A stretch of DNA of 64,000 nucleotides from Phoronis australis. Its lineage: Eukaryota > Phoronida > Phoronidae. Location: assembly GCA_002633005.1 (NCBI GenBank), contig NMRA01000226.1:165780-229779 (forward strand), in the 5' to 3' direction. Shown here in pieces: positions 51,001-57,359 of the stretch. A model generated the notes under the pieces. It was not told the origin of the DNA and did not search any database. It saw only the letters and a list, made by a program, of their open reading frames with translations. The position numbers and the translations under genes were made by a program. The number at the start of each line of letters is the position of its first letter. Within the stretch, counting starts at the first letter, position 1.

Positions 51001-51093
51001 AAGAATGGACTTGTTCACCCGTCGGTTGACTCTCAGGGTGATGACTCCGAGCATGGAGACAGTGGGTCATCAGTTACCCCCATATTGGCCTGA
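14929..51093 (+). CDS. IL6ST-like: gp130/IL6ST-like class I cytokine receptor (15 coding exons)
   Basis: Whole-gene entry, with coding sequence from 14962. Joining 14962-15055, 16423-16729, 24046-24233, 25066-25220, 26472-26634, 31184-31305, 33994-34210, 35656-35816, 38173-38401, 38642-38812, 39068-39220, 41287-41374, 43057-43117, 49045-49143 and 50560-51093 gives 2742 nt, or 913 residues, with no internal stop and matching phases. Order: signal peptide, Ig, cytokine-binding pair D2-D3, fibronectin III D4-D6, transmembrane helix (about 660-682), cytoplasmic tail. Family members bind helical cytokines at the cell surface and signal through JAK kinases and STATs. Diagnostic segments are CX9CXW (C140-W152), VKPNP (197-201) and NYTIFY (581-586). 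The length is close to vertebrate gp130. Orthology within the gp130/LIFR/OSMR/G-CSFR group is unresolved, and exon 1 and the Ig donor are the least certain parts. Confidence 0.85.
15056..16422 (+). other. Receptor intron, nothing clear
   Basis: Contains a 65-codon plus-strand frame (15904-16101) with a short amphipathic stretch but no supported splice acceptor. Ends in a possible alternative first exon at 16365-16422. Confidence 0.4.
16423..16729 (+). CDS. Receptor exon 2: N-terminal Ig-like domain (D1)
   Basis: Encodes residues 32-134. It shows the Ig core: Cys50 in NLTC, Trp69 in FKFW, and the late-strand segment ending in YSC at Cys110. At least five N-glycosylation sequons are visible (N47, N60, N89, N99, N107 among them), as expected for an extracellular domain. 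The acceptor is ATTCCAG|GA. The donor AG|GTTGCT at 16730 is chosen because the next exon needs phase 2; an attractive GTAGGT four bases earlier would break the frame. In gp130 the equivalent Ig domain takes part in forming the higher-order cytokine complex. Confidence 0.8.
16730..24045 (+). other. Receptor intron (7.3 kb)
   Basis: Holds a composite repeat at about 17180-17800 and a pair of similar exon-like modules near 19200-19253 and 19975-20037. I saw nothing convincing in the remainder, which is AT-rich. Confidence 0.5.
17180..17800. repeat. Composite repeat, 'CTAGTGGC' family, copy 1
   Basis: Starts GCGCCCACATATTTATATG and contains evenly recurring modules around CCTAGTGGCAATTTT, ACGTAGTGGCCAGTTTT and CTCCTAGTCACAGTTTT, linked by 'gaaaattggcatgtatgt'-type spacers. 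The same order of modules occurs at 34260-35290 and 47053-48710. Reading frames that recur across the copies reflect this shared sequence. The type of element is unknown. Confidence 0.65.
24046..24233 (+). CDS. Receptor exon 3: first cytokine-binding domain (D2)
   Basis: Encodes residues 134-196. C140-x9-C150-x-W152 is the N-terminal signature of class I cytokine receptors. The domain ends with YDVKVTATNSFG, equivalent to the F-G strands that precede the next domain in gp130. From the CYW motif to this end it is roughly half the usual length, and only one further Cys (in VPCP) is present, so the second conserved disulfide is missing. The acceptor is TTTTGTTTTAG and the donor TTTTG|GTGAGC. Confidence 0.85.
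24234..25065 (+). other. Receptor intron
   Basis: No repeat or RNA recognised. An open stretch at 24737-25033 lacks splice boundaries and motifs. Confidence 0.5.
25066..25220 (+). CDS. Receptor exon 4: D3 fibronectin III, first half
   Basis: Encodes residues 197-248. It opens with VKPNPVTNLQIVN, matching the well-conserved start of the third domain of gp130 (VKPNPPxNL in vertebrates). Strands A to C' follow, ending in VTKK. Acceptor TCTTACAG in phase 1, donor AAGAAG|GTATGC in phase 0. The split of the domain into two exons is standard for this family. Confidence 0.9.
25221..26471 (+). other. Receptor intron
   Basis: No recognised gene, RNA or repeat. A 72-codon frame at 25384-25602 appears to be chance. 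Confidence 0.5.
26472..26634 (+). CDS. Receptor exon 5: D3 second half, degenerate WSXWS
   Basis: Encodes residues 249-302. TIELRDLRPHMTYTVNV is a typical fibronectin III E-F segment. Where the family has WSXWS before the last strand, this protein reads GFVSNPVS (287-294): both serines remain, both tryptophans are replaced, and one residue is inserted. Acceptor TTTTTAG in phase 0, donor GACG|GTTAGT in phase 1. Confidence 0.85.
27057..27560. repeat. Dispersed ~510-bp repeat, copy 2
   Basis: Shares 'gtgtgataacatctag', 'gcacagcccagtcagggtaga', 'ggagattagagcaattat' and 'gttaatcagtcttgtaagatattggct' with the copies at 5.3 kb and 28 kb. The terminal hairpin is absent. Confidence 0.65.
28001..28490. 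repeat. Dispersed ~510-bp repeat, copy 3, with terminal hairpin
   Basis: Runs from 'tttccagacgtgaggggtt' to 'gtaagatattggctac', then a CCCAACTTTTTGTTGGG hairpin and 'gagcaacgggaaaacgccgtaatg', the same ending as the 5.3-kb copy. Confidence 0.65.
31184..31305 (+). CDS. Receptor exon 6: D4 fibronectin III, first half
   Basis: Encodes residues 303-343. It opens VPESSPELLPG and includes four Cys in about 20 residues, then VRVFWP at the B-C strand position where a Trp is conserved in this family. Acceptor GTATTGCAG (phase 1), donor GGCCA|GTAAGT (phase 0). Confidence 0.8.
31306..33993 (+). other. Receptor intron
   Basis: Holds a ~325-bp tandem duplication (32411-33078). Otherwise nothing recognised. 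Confidence 0.5.
32411..33078. repeat. Tandem duplication, ~325-335 bp, two copies
   Basis: CACACAGAGAG recurs with a spacing of 325 nt (32418 and 32743), and 'gatgagtgcactatgtttttg' and 'gcacattatgattgtggca' follow in both. The copies differ by few bases and one small indel, so the event is recent. Confidence 0.85.
33994..34210 (+). CDS. Receptor exon 7: D4 fibronectin III, second half
   Basis: Encodes residues 344-415. RNGDITGYHVHVNP is the C-C' region of a fibronectin III domain and YTVEIEAENTAGVA is its F-G region. At least two N-glycosylation sequons are present. Acceptor TTTTTTGTATAG (phase 0), donor GATCAAG|GTATTG (phase 1). Confidence 0.88.
34211..35655 (+). other. Receptor intron
   Basis: Mostly composite repeat (34260-35290). 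The remaining 360 nt before the next exon show nothing. Confidence 0.5.
34260..35290. repeat. Composite repeat, 'CTAGTGGC' family, copy 2
   Basis: Modules 'tgtgccccctagtggcaatttt', 'catagtggccatttttact' and 'gtggtgcctccttgtagcag' recur in the order seen at 17.2 kb, then partly repeat again from about 34780 on. Confidence 0.65.
35656..35816 (+). CDS. Receptor exon 8: D5 fibronectin III, first half
   Basis: Encodes residues 416-469. Fibronectin III A-B strands end in TVLVKWSV, with the conserved Trp, followed by a glycine/aspartate-rich loop and IIYWSDSNIKDRWS. Acceptor TATGCCTCAG (phase 1), donor CCAAAG|GTAGGC (phase 0). Confidence 0.85.
35817..38172 (+). other. Receptor intron
   Basis: Holds a degenerate tandem repeat (about 36930-37740). 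A string of 'gggtggtg' motifs around 36190-36280 and a match to it in the opposite direction near 37900 suggest the ends of an inverted or inserted element. Confidence 0.4.
36870..37740. repeat. Degenerate tandem repeat, units roughly 150-300 bp
   Basis: Recurring phrases are 'atgaaatttggcataaagtt', 'cagtcgatttttggaca', 'gatttggctactgtggc' and 'tgattatctcaaaaactgc' at about 36900, 37080, 37240, 37540 and 37620. Related in style to the CTAGTGGC repeats but with different modules. Confidence 0.55.
38173..38401 (+). CDS. Receptor exon 9: D5 fibronectin III, second half
   Basis: Encodes residues 470-545. YWFGVARWHPSGDSSP matches the F-G turn of a fibronectin III domain, and ECVYKPDQ ends it. The acceptor AAAGCGCAG has a weak pyrimidine tract; phase 0 and an upstream-open frame make the exact start slightly uncertain (another AG is 15 nt upstream, adding five residues). 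The donor is CCAAG|GTAGGG, phase 1. Confidence 0.82.
38642..38812 (+). CDS. Receptor exon 10: D6 fibronectin III, first half
   Basis: Encodes residues 546-602. It includes NYTIFY (581-586), a near-invariant segment of the membrane-proximal domain of gp130-like receptors. Three Cys flank it. Acceptor GTTATCCAG, donor ACTG|GTACAC, both phase 1. Introns of 240 and 255 nt on either side are the shortest in the gene and hold nothing else. Confidence 0.9.
39068..39220 (+). CDS. Receptor exon 11: D6 fibronectin III, second half
   Basis: Encodes residues 603-653. MYLVSAATQTPSARSEESLP follows the usual F-G pattern and leads into the juxtamembrane stalk. Acceptor AATTCCAG and donor CTCAG|GTCAGA, both phase 1. 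Confidence 0.88.
39815..40450 (-). mobile_element. Penelope-like retroelement 3' remnant (GIY-YIG region)
   Basis: Minus-strand reading gives, across frameshifts, YLIIIYYRNRK, SNLVMKSN, VVYEFVC, PMNEC and CYIGRTVCSLSQQL, then AIQDHFLQCH and LESLLIAFEKPVLNEQ. This order is that of the end of reverse transcriptases linked to a GIY-YIG endonuclease, as in Penelope-like elements. At least two single-base shifts and several stops show it is dead. The reverse transcriptase core is absent; insertion is antisense to the receptor gene. Confidence 0.65.
41085..41252. repeat. Two tandem copies of an 84-bp unit
   Basis: AATCTTACTAAACTTCC recurs at 41085 and 41169, and each unit runs through 'ctctgacctctgacc' to 'gattcctttggtt' with very few differences. 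Because 84 is a multiple of three, a 131-codon minus-strand frame stays open across both; I treat that as a by-product. Confidence 0.85.
41287..41374 (+). CDS. Receptor exon 12: transmembrane helix
   Basis: Encodes residues 654-682. About 23 hydrophobic residues (ITWIVIAAVIVVVSIAFAIA and onward) form the single membrane span, followed by basic and Cys residues (KKCC) at the inner face. Acceptor TTTTTTCAG (phase 1), donor TCAA|GTAAGA (phase 2). A separate transmembrane exon is usual for this family. Confidence 0.92.
41918..41980. repeat. TG/CG-rich microsatellite
   Basis: Alternating purine-pyrimidine tract: (TG)n followed by interrupted (CGTG)n. Confidence 0.9.
42228..42311. repeat. CA-rich microsatellite ending in (CG)n
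   Basis: Interrupted (CA)n closing with a short run of CG. It is the complementary composition to the tract 250 nt upstream. Confidence 0.9.
43057..43117 (+). CDS. Receptor exon 13: juxtamembrane cytoplasmic segment
   Basis: Encodes residues 683-703 (KKCCQTVKKELKDVKFEFPSE). This is where box 1, the JAK-binding proline motif, should lie. Only FPSE, joined to SPNG in the next exon, gives a loose F-P-x3-P pattern, so box 1 is weak or very diverged. Acceptor GCTTTCACAG (phase 2), donor GTGAG|GTAAGT (phase 0). Confidence 0.88.
43774..43810. repeat. Perfect 14-bp inverted repeat
   Basis: CAACAACAAAGAAG and CTTCTTTGTTGTTG flank a 9-nt loop. TTTTGACTTC also repeats directly across it. May be a cruciform or mutation by-product. 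Confidence 0.8.
47053..48710. repeat. Composite repeat, 'CTAGTGGC' family, copy 3 (longest)
   Basis: Begins GCGCCCTTATATTTATGTG and shows two to three full rounds of the module set ('cccctagtggcaatttt', 'ccacctagtggccattttt', 'gcacctcctagtggcagttttg') spaced roughly 110-230 nt apart. Confidence 0.7.
49045..49143 (+). CDS. Receptor exon 14: cytoplasmic tail
   Basis: Encodes residues 704-736, with tyrosines Y708 (GYIVN) and Y718 (DYAFT). No box 2 consensus is evident. Acceptor TTTGTTTCAG and donor GGAAAG|GTCAGT, both phase 0. Confidence 0.85.
49144..50559 (+). other. Receptor intron
   Basis: Nothing recognised beyond AT-rich unique sequence. Confidence 0.5.
50560..51093 (+). CDS. Receptor exon 15: distal cytoplasmic tail and stop
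   Basis: Encodes residues 737-913. Low-complexity Ser/Gly/Asp sequence holds tyrosine motifs YSKL (764), YNQV (815), YQRV (845) and YSKI (873). The first, in VNYSKL, also fits the ITIM consensus. In this family phosphorylated YxxPhi sites recruit SH2 proteins such as SHP2, SOCS3 or some STATs; no YxxQ site for STAT3 is present. Acceptor TTTTTCCAG, phase 0. The frame ends at TGA 51091-51093. Confidence 0.92.
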   Translation, partial: KKEEIHLQVVSELSGSGLQSVSSGSVNYSKLAVANLADASQEGHAGQEGHIGRVGDGSVLPSIDEVDVESSESSRGYEYNQVPIKTTPFTSTVTMDTSGGSYGDRSESYQRVRHLVGSSDQGMGSSTSTGSSEVDSYSKIGMTNGALKNGLVHPSVDSQGDDSEHGDSGSSVTPILA

Positions 51094-51587
51094 CCTGGCC
51101 ATATTGTTGATGCAGTGTGCCAAATATGGTGATGGTAATTTGATGTCCCCTGCCGAAGGCAATGGTAGATTTCTCTCCTTGTGTGCAATCCACACACAAT
51201 TAGGAGTATTTTTGACAGTATGATAAATGCAGAAAAGAAGTCGATATGTAACAATCAATGTCGAATGGTTTTAAACAAAATCTGCATCCGATTTCTTCAT
51301 TTGGTGCTCTCTGTGACTGCGTTGTTGAAATTGTGGGATGAAATTGGAGTGTTTTGTGCAAATATTTCTGAGCCACTTTGAACTGTCCTATTTACTCAGT
51401 AATTCTGTCTTGTTAACATAGAATAATCTTAAAAATGCCTAGCAGGGTCTAGTGAAAGCTTTGCCTTACTGTCCACTGTGCAAAGGCCACTAGAGTGAAT
51501 GTAATTACTAAGGAGACTAGGAATTCAACAGAAGGTTGTTGGTCTAATTTGATTCAGTATTTGTATAGTGCATCAAAGAAAACGACA

Positions 51588-51625
51588 TTGTTTCTAGTAA
51601 GTTTCTAGTAAGTTTCTAGTAAGTG
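51588..51625. repeat. Short tandem repeat, 11-bp unit x3
   Basis: AGTTTCTAGTA occurs three times in succession and is followed by a degenerate AGTGCTAGC. Confidence 0.85.
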
Positions 51626-51646
51626 CTAGCAAGAAATTCAATTTGT

Positions 51647-51746
51647 GATATCCCATAAGGCCACAGTAATTGATATCCCATAAGGCCACAGTAATTGATA
51701 TCCCATAAGGCCACAGTAATTGATATCCCATAAGGCCACAGTAATT
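51647..51746. repeat. Minisatellite, exactly four 25-bp units
   Basis: Units start GATATCCCATAAGG at 51647, 51672, 51697 and 51722 and are identical, indicating a young array. Confidence 0.95.
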
Positions 51747-52090
51747 ATTACTTATTCATGAGCCTAGTATTTAAAGCTGATAAGATTTTGAGCACAATCT
51801 GATCTCATTTGAAAGAACACATAAGGTTTGATGGTATGAAATTTGAGAAGACGAGGTTGAATTTTTCATAAGAAAATAGTATATTCAGGTGGTTTGATGT
51901 TTTGCGGTGCTTTTTGACTGAACTCGGATTTGTAGCATCTGTGACAGTGACATCTGTGGTGTAGTGTGACGAAACTCTCATGCACTGAAATATAGAGATA
52001 TAGATATTGATATAATTTGCCTTATTTTCTAACATTCACTGGCTTCATAATGCTTACATATAATTATTGTCACATTTATGTTAACTCATC

Positions 52091-52533
52091 AGTCGTGTTG
52101 TCCACCTCTGCTCGGTCCCCCTTCTAATTCAAAAGCGATTAGCTCCAAAGACTTCCGGTTGGCCTCTGTTTTTGTGATGATGTCATCTAGGAATGATGTG
52201 ACGTTGTCATTCATAGCTGGGGAGGGACGGCCCACGTGATTTTAATGTTTCCAGCTCACTCTTGGATCTTTTCAACTCAGGGGTTCGCCAGCTCAAGCAT
52301 ATCCATGCCAACGGACAACGTCAGAGATTGTAACTTGTTCAAGTTACGATTAGATAAGTGAATTGCATCCGTTAAAACTCCGAATTCTTGAATAACGCCC
52401 TTCTGTAAACATGAATGACAATATCCTTTGTTTTCCTCGTGCCCACAGCTGCGCGTGTCCGAGTCGCTTGACAAGGGGTCTACATTTAGGTGACGTCTTT
52501 GCACTCGAGTCGCGCCTGTTTATGAGAAGGAAT
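52091..52533 (-). pseudogene. Minus-strand coding-like region, unknown, frame-broken
   Basis: On the minus strand a good acceptor (CCATTCCTTCTCATAAACAG, about 52519-52538) opens a frame reading QRRHLNVDPL, CHSCLQKG and NRNLNKLQSLTLSVGMDML. After a stop at 52277 the neighbouring frame reads LKRSKSELETLKSRG, and a third reads MNDNVTSFLDDIITKTEA. The pieces look like one coiled-coil-rich protein interrupted by shifts, or by unrecognised introns. The family is not recognised. It sits just outside the right duplication block. Confidence 0.35.
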
Positions 52534-54363
52534 GGTTCGAATACAAATGGGTCGGTGGACACACACAAGTCATCGATGGAGTGTCGGAATTAAATTACTT
52601 TCCGAAGTGTGTTACCCCATTCTGTGATGCATTGATTTGGCAAGCGGTTTGGAAGTGGTTTTAGTTCTCTTGAATTCCACATGTGGATTCCGCGCAGGAC
52701 ATCTCTCACTTTTCCGAATAGGCATGTGAATACATCCACGAAAATAACGTCTTACTAAGGTTGAAAGTATGCAGTAGGAGTTTGGGAAACAATTCTGACC
52801 CTTTTGAAACTCCCGCATCAAAAGAAATATAAAGAAAACGATTCTTGGTTAATGCCATTACATCATGACACATTATTTACGTACGTGTATTGATTTACAC
52901 ATTGTAGAAACTGACGTGTACACGGAAACCATCGATGGATGCGTACGCGTACGCCTGTCGGAAAAAATAATTGATCGGCACTTTTTTATTTCTTCTGGTA
53001 TACAATAGGCCGGTCCGCTGGGTCTTTTCTGGAAAACTGATTTTGCCCCGTTTCTAGAGATTCTAGTGCAGTTGTCTTAGTGCTCTCTACAAAGTGAACT
53101 TTCAAACTTTAGGCAGCGCCTGCGGACTTTCAGTGTTCCTCAAAATACTGTGACTCACTTGGTGACGTGCCATTTTCTGTACTTTGTGGGTCACGTGGAC
53201 TTCCGGTTCGATCACTGAACTGAGTTTCTCCCTCTGCCTTGCCGGAATTGGAAATTCTATCCTGGACGGGATTTCTGTTATAGATTTGCAGTAATTTAAT
53301 CGAATAGCCCAGATTGTCGGGAGGGTGTCTTGTTTTTGTAAGATAGGCATGTCCTCGCCATTTTTGTTAAAATCACAAAAAGTTGAGGTTTCCTACATAA
53401 AAGATGCCAATTTGAATATTCTTTACAATTAACAGAATAAAAATTGTATTTCCACTTGTTGGACAAAGTCCCCCGCGATATCGTCTCCTGTGGCCTGTTT
53501 GCGCAGTTACATTATTGTTGTTATAATTGATTACTGTTATTATTAGAATTATACTACTGCCACTAATAATAGTAAAGACAACGATAATGGTAATAACAGT
53601 TGTGGTAGCAATCATTACGGTACTGATGTTTGTAAGGAGCTTTTCTGAGGTAATTAGTTCTTAAACGGCAGTGTGCATTTAAATTAAATTTCTCTAATAA
53701 TAGAACGACAAGGTAAGTCAGCGCCATGGTGGTTGGCCTACTCTACATAATTTGTGTTGTAATTAAAAAGGTGTGCTTTCACGGAGAACTTCGACGAAAC
53801 TCTGCCGAAGGTTCGATCGTCAACGTTTGCATGTCGGTTATGAACTAAAGGTAACCAGATTCCAAGTGCTTGAACCACAGGGCTGCCGGATGATCCATTA
53901 AGCCAACAACAGTAGCTTATACGAAGCAAGAAGCAAGGTGGGTATTTGTCCAACTTCTGAAGCCAGTGGTATTTCACTTGAGGTTGGCAAGGTTGGCAAT
54001 AGCCTGCTACAGGCGCACGGGTATGTTTATGGTAAGACGACCTCGGCTGGTTCCCACGTTGCAGACTGAGACGTTATTCAGAAAGAATATGATCATGTCC
54101 TGTTTTCTCTGCTCGGTTTGAAAATTGACAAGTGGACTTTTACATTGAGCTCAGTTGAGGGTGCACGAAAATTAGGGTCCCCACCTCGTAGCCGCAGCGG
54201 TACCACCCCTCGCAAGGCGTGACTGCATGGGGGGAGGCAAACAAAATTGTGAAAAGCAGAACCAGTAAGGTTAGACTGCAGTCAACAGTGGTCAAATATT
54301 GTGGTGACAGACCCCGAGGGAAGTGGGGCAGCTGGGAGGCGGTCCCAGATATTTTATATCTTA

Positions 54364-55408
54364 CAGTGGCGGATTTAGAAGGGGCAATGTCCAGTGGCGG
54401 ATCTAGGATATCACAAGGGGCCCAACATTTTGTCTGAAAACATTTGCGCAAAGCACGATTAGATGCGCATAGCACCGAATGGAGGGAGGTCGGGAGGGGG
54501 TTTGCCCAGGAAAATTTTTGTTTTTTCCTTTAAAGATCAAGCATTTTTCTTGGTTCCTGAAGTATTATCCAAGAAAACAAGGCAAAGAAAAAAAAAAAAA
54601 AACACGGGGAACGTGTCAAACATGAAAAACTGCAATCACCACACTCTCGCCGAACTCACGACCTTGTGCCTTGCGGATAAAGCACATGTGCTTTACCACT
54701 GCACCACCACGATTTCGATCACAATTCGATAGTAAGAAACCTACTTATTTATGGTCCACAGCGTTTGCGCGCGAAACCTACTTCTTTTTGTAATGCTTAT
54801 TACGCTTTTTATATTTTGTACAATCAGTTTGTAACAATTTTGTTGTATTTAAAATAGTCTTCAGTTGCCCAAAAGACCAAATCGGTTTTTTGTGTTGGCA
54901 TTCATGACGCAATTGCTTTAGAAATCGTCTTAAGTTAAGGTTTGACAAAGAGAGAATAGAGTGGTTCACTAAGGCTTCGATTAAAATTCACATCTTACCA
55001 GCAGCTTCTACTTAGATTCCATTTTCTTTAAAAAGTGAAACAATTTTCTTCATTGCACAGTGAAGCAGACGACGGAAACGGAGTCGTAGTGCGCAGCGCC
55101 ACTGCCAGTCGCCTGGGATATCGCGGGAGACCCTATACTTAGCCATAATTTCGTTATGATTGAGCCGTGATCCAAATTTGACACTTGAAATTGAATCTGA
55201 ACATTTCCCTACGCTCTTGCTGTTTTATTTTATTTGCGGCAGCCAGCCCCCCCCCCCCCTAANATCCGCCTATGAGTATGATGTCCCCCCTAAAATTCTC
55301 ACAGATTCCATATTTGACAGTTCGATTACTGGATGCGAATGTCTGACGGGAAAAATCCTGGCTACAACTCTGCCCTCCCCCCAAAACAAAATCCTAGATC
55401 CACTCCTG
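54364..55408. mobile_element. Nested MITE-like insertion (CAGTGGCGGAT ends)
   Basis: Two left ends, CAGTGGCGGATTTAG (54364) and CAGTGGCGGATCTAGGAT (54392), are followed by two right ends, ATCCGCCTATG near 55264 and ATCCTAGATCCACTCCTG at 55391-55408. The left block has no corresponding sequence, so this entered after the duplication. No transposase is seen. Confidence 0.6.
54638..54711 (-). repeat. tRNA-derived sequence (SINE head or tRNA pseudogene)
   Basis: On the minus strand, GGTGCAGTGGTAAAGCAC resembles an A box and AAGGTCGTGAGTTCGGC a B box of RNA polymerase III, at tRNA-like spacing. The arms pair poorly and the acceptor stem is not convincing, so I do not call a functional tRNA. Confidence 0.4.
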
Positions 55409-55472
55409 TTTTAAGTCCCCACTAAGGCGTAATCTGCCATTGATTTCAACCTCTGGGTCATCGTAAACTTAC

Positions 55473-55751
55473 GGTGACGAATCGTTTACCCATTCTAAGG
55501 ACCTCAGCATGTCTTCCCAATAGACGTCTAGCTCTTCACTTCTCTTCACAGCTGATTCAAAATAATCTCTATTATGTTCCCATTGTCTTGGAGATATATT
55601 TACTCCGTCACCGGTTTCTTTACTGGTTTCATCTGTAGTAACACCGTCCATGTTTCCAACTTGTCTGCTTTCTTTTCCAGCAATTTTAGAATTGTAGAAA
55701 CAATGCTGCTGACGTCACAGCATTGTCACGTTCTTCACGTGTCTCTTCCGT
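55473..55751 (-). pseudogene. Unknown protein first exon, copy C (decayed start)
   Basis: Counterpart of the exons at 1358-1638 and 2333-2613. The initiator reads ACG, and a stop and shift occur early (about 20 codons in). The C-terminal part (SPRQWEHNRDYFESAVKRSE, then DVYWEDMLRSLEW) and the GTAAGT donor are kept. Translation from the ATG at 55651 is possible but would lose the N-terminus. Confidence 0.5.
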
Positions 55752-57115
55752 GGTAGTCTACTTCATGGTAGTTATCATCGCCGACAGGGAGCATATAAAA
55801 GTTGTGACAACCATTAATTCAGTGTGCCTCTTCATAGAGTTGATCTGCACACATGCTGCCATGTCGAATATTTCTGGCAGTGCCTGATAAACTAGGTTTA
55901 TAGGGAGTCGTACACAATGGAAAGTCTTAGGGAGTTGGGGATTTGACTAAATTCCCCGGTCGCCGGCTACACATGTATAAGCTTCCACCAGTCATAGCAA
56001 TTTTTAGCGACAGAATTTCATTTTATACCCATACCAAGCTCTTCGTCATCCCCTGCGCCGACATTTTCACTCAAAAGTATCGACTTTTGCAAAGAGTTCC
56101 GTGTGACTGCAAGGCGGGGCCCCTGTTTTGTTCGGGACCCTGTAAGCTACGACGCTGGAGCGGGTTTTCCAGTATGGTGAGATAAAAATTTACGCGTGAA
56201 ATTCTCAAAAAGGAAGGAAAAATGGACGAATATATTTAACATACAAGTTTTCCCAAATATGAATTCCCAGTTCCGCTGACTATAACTGTATTGTTTGTTG
56301 ATTTATGAATAAGATAATTGGTTTATGTTCATAGAAAGGTGATTAAAAAGGTAATATTATTAATCAAAATATATGCATTAGCTCACCTTTGGACTTCCTT
56401 GGCGTTTTCATGGAGATTCTAGTGCCATTACGCGTTAAATTTTCGTTCTCTTAAACTTCAGTTGTTTGTGATTCTCGCGGATACAGAACACGTGATGGCT
56501 CTCGCATCTATTTTAGCTGCCACAGAATGGTGGCATGTCATAACCATACAGTACTAGTAGTCCCAGGAGCAGAGATTGGTCCAAGGACAGTGTTCGAACT
56601 TCAGCAAATAAATGTGTTGGTCCGCCGGGTCAGTCTGAAAACTTACTTGCACGGGTGCCAAGTTAACTCTTAGTTTAAAAGTTATTGGCCCAGCGGCAAA
56701 TCCACTGGTCCTAGGACCCTGGGCCAGCGAACGCTGTCCACGGAAACTGAATTTGGACATCCGGCGTCAATGAAGTGTGAGTACATTTTCGGCATACTCA
56801 TTTTTGGGACACCCTGTATTTTAATATCAACTAGTCGTTGTTGGAGAATTCTTAATAAAATTGAACCATTGACTTGAAACCAAGCCGCTTCAGCTATCAC
56901 AGCTTGGGGGTGTTCGCAACTGGATCACATATCAAAATGTACCCACGCCGAGAAGGACTGAAACATGAAACTGATAGAAAATTTCACGCTGCATGCGATG
57001 TTTTAATATTTCCGCGATATACATATTTTCATGGCGATGCATTCCTTTAGCATACACGTGGACATTTTTACTCAAATTGAGATCGTGAAATCATATATCC
57101 AAACGAAAATTCACA

Positions 57116-57237
57116 ATGGTGACGAGCCTGCCTACAACAGAGTTGGATTTGACGATGACCAAGCGGAAGGAGATTTTTGACAAGTCACTAGGAAAATTTG
57201 TGACCACGGGGCTTCACTCTGGTTGCATTTGGATCAT
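57116..57237 (+). CDS. Possible first exon, unknown gene
   Basis: ACAATGG context, 40 codons (MVTSLPTTELDLTMTKRKEIF and onward), then ATCAT|GTAAAG in phase 2. It starts immediately past the end of the right duplication block. Without splicing the frame stops two codons later, so it may be chance. Confidence 0.25.
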
Positions 57238-57359
57238 GTAAAGTATAATGCGGATTTGTTTTCATGTATGCATTTATATCAAGTACGCGCAAGATAGTTA
57301 TAGTTTCGAACATCTTATCAGACCAATGATACTTCAAAAGTCACAATTCTGTGTCGAAG

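Larger units (their letters stand above)
51094..52090 (+). other. Receptor 3' flank / probable 3' UTR
   Basis: Downstream of the receptor stop. I found no AATAAA close to the stop, so the polyadenylation site is not placed. Two short tandem arrays lie at 51588-51625 and 51647-51746. Confidence 0.45.
52757..57100. repeat. Right copy of the ~4-kb flanking duplication block
   Basis: Matches 1-4010 in the same order and orientation. Matches include the TAGAATTATACTACTGCCAC-type stretch near 53540, the minus-strand exon near 55473-55751, the 'tgtcgaatatttctggcagtg' stretch near 55862, and the 'cacggaaactgaatttggac' stretch near 56738. It lacks the tandem duplication and carries an insertion at 54364-55408. 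Confidence 0.7.

Noticed and set aside
54638-54711. Functional tRNA gene
   Set aside because: A- and B-box-like stretches are present but stems pair poorly and it sits inside a MITE-like insertion; called tRNA-derived only.
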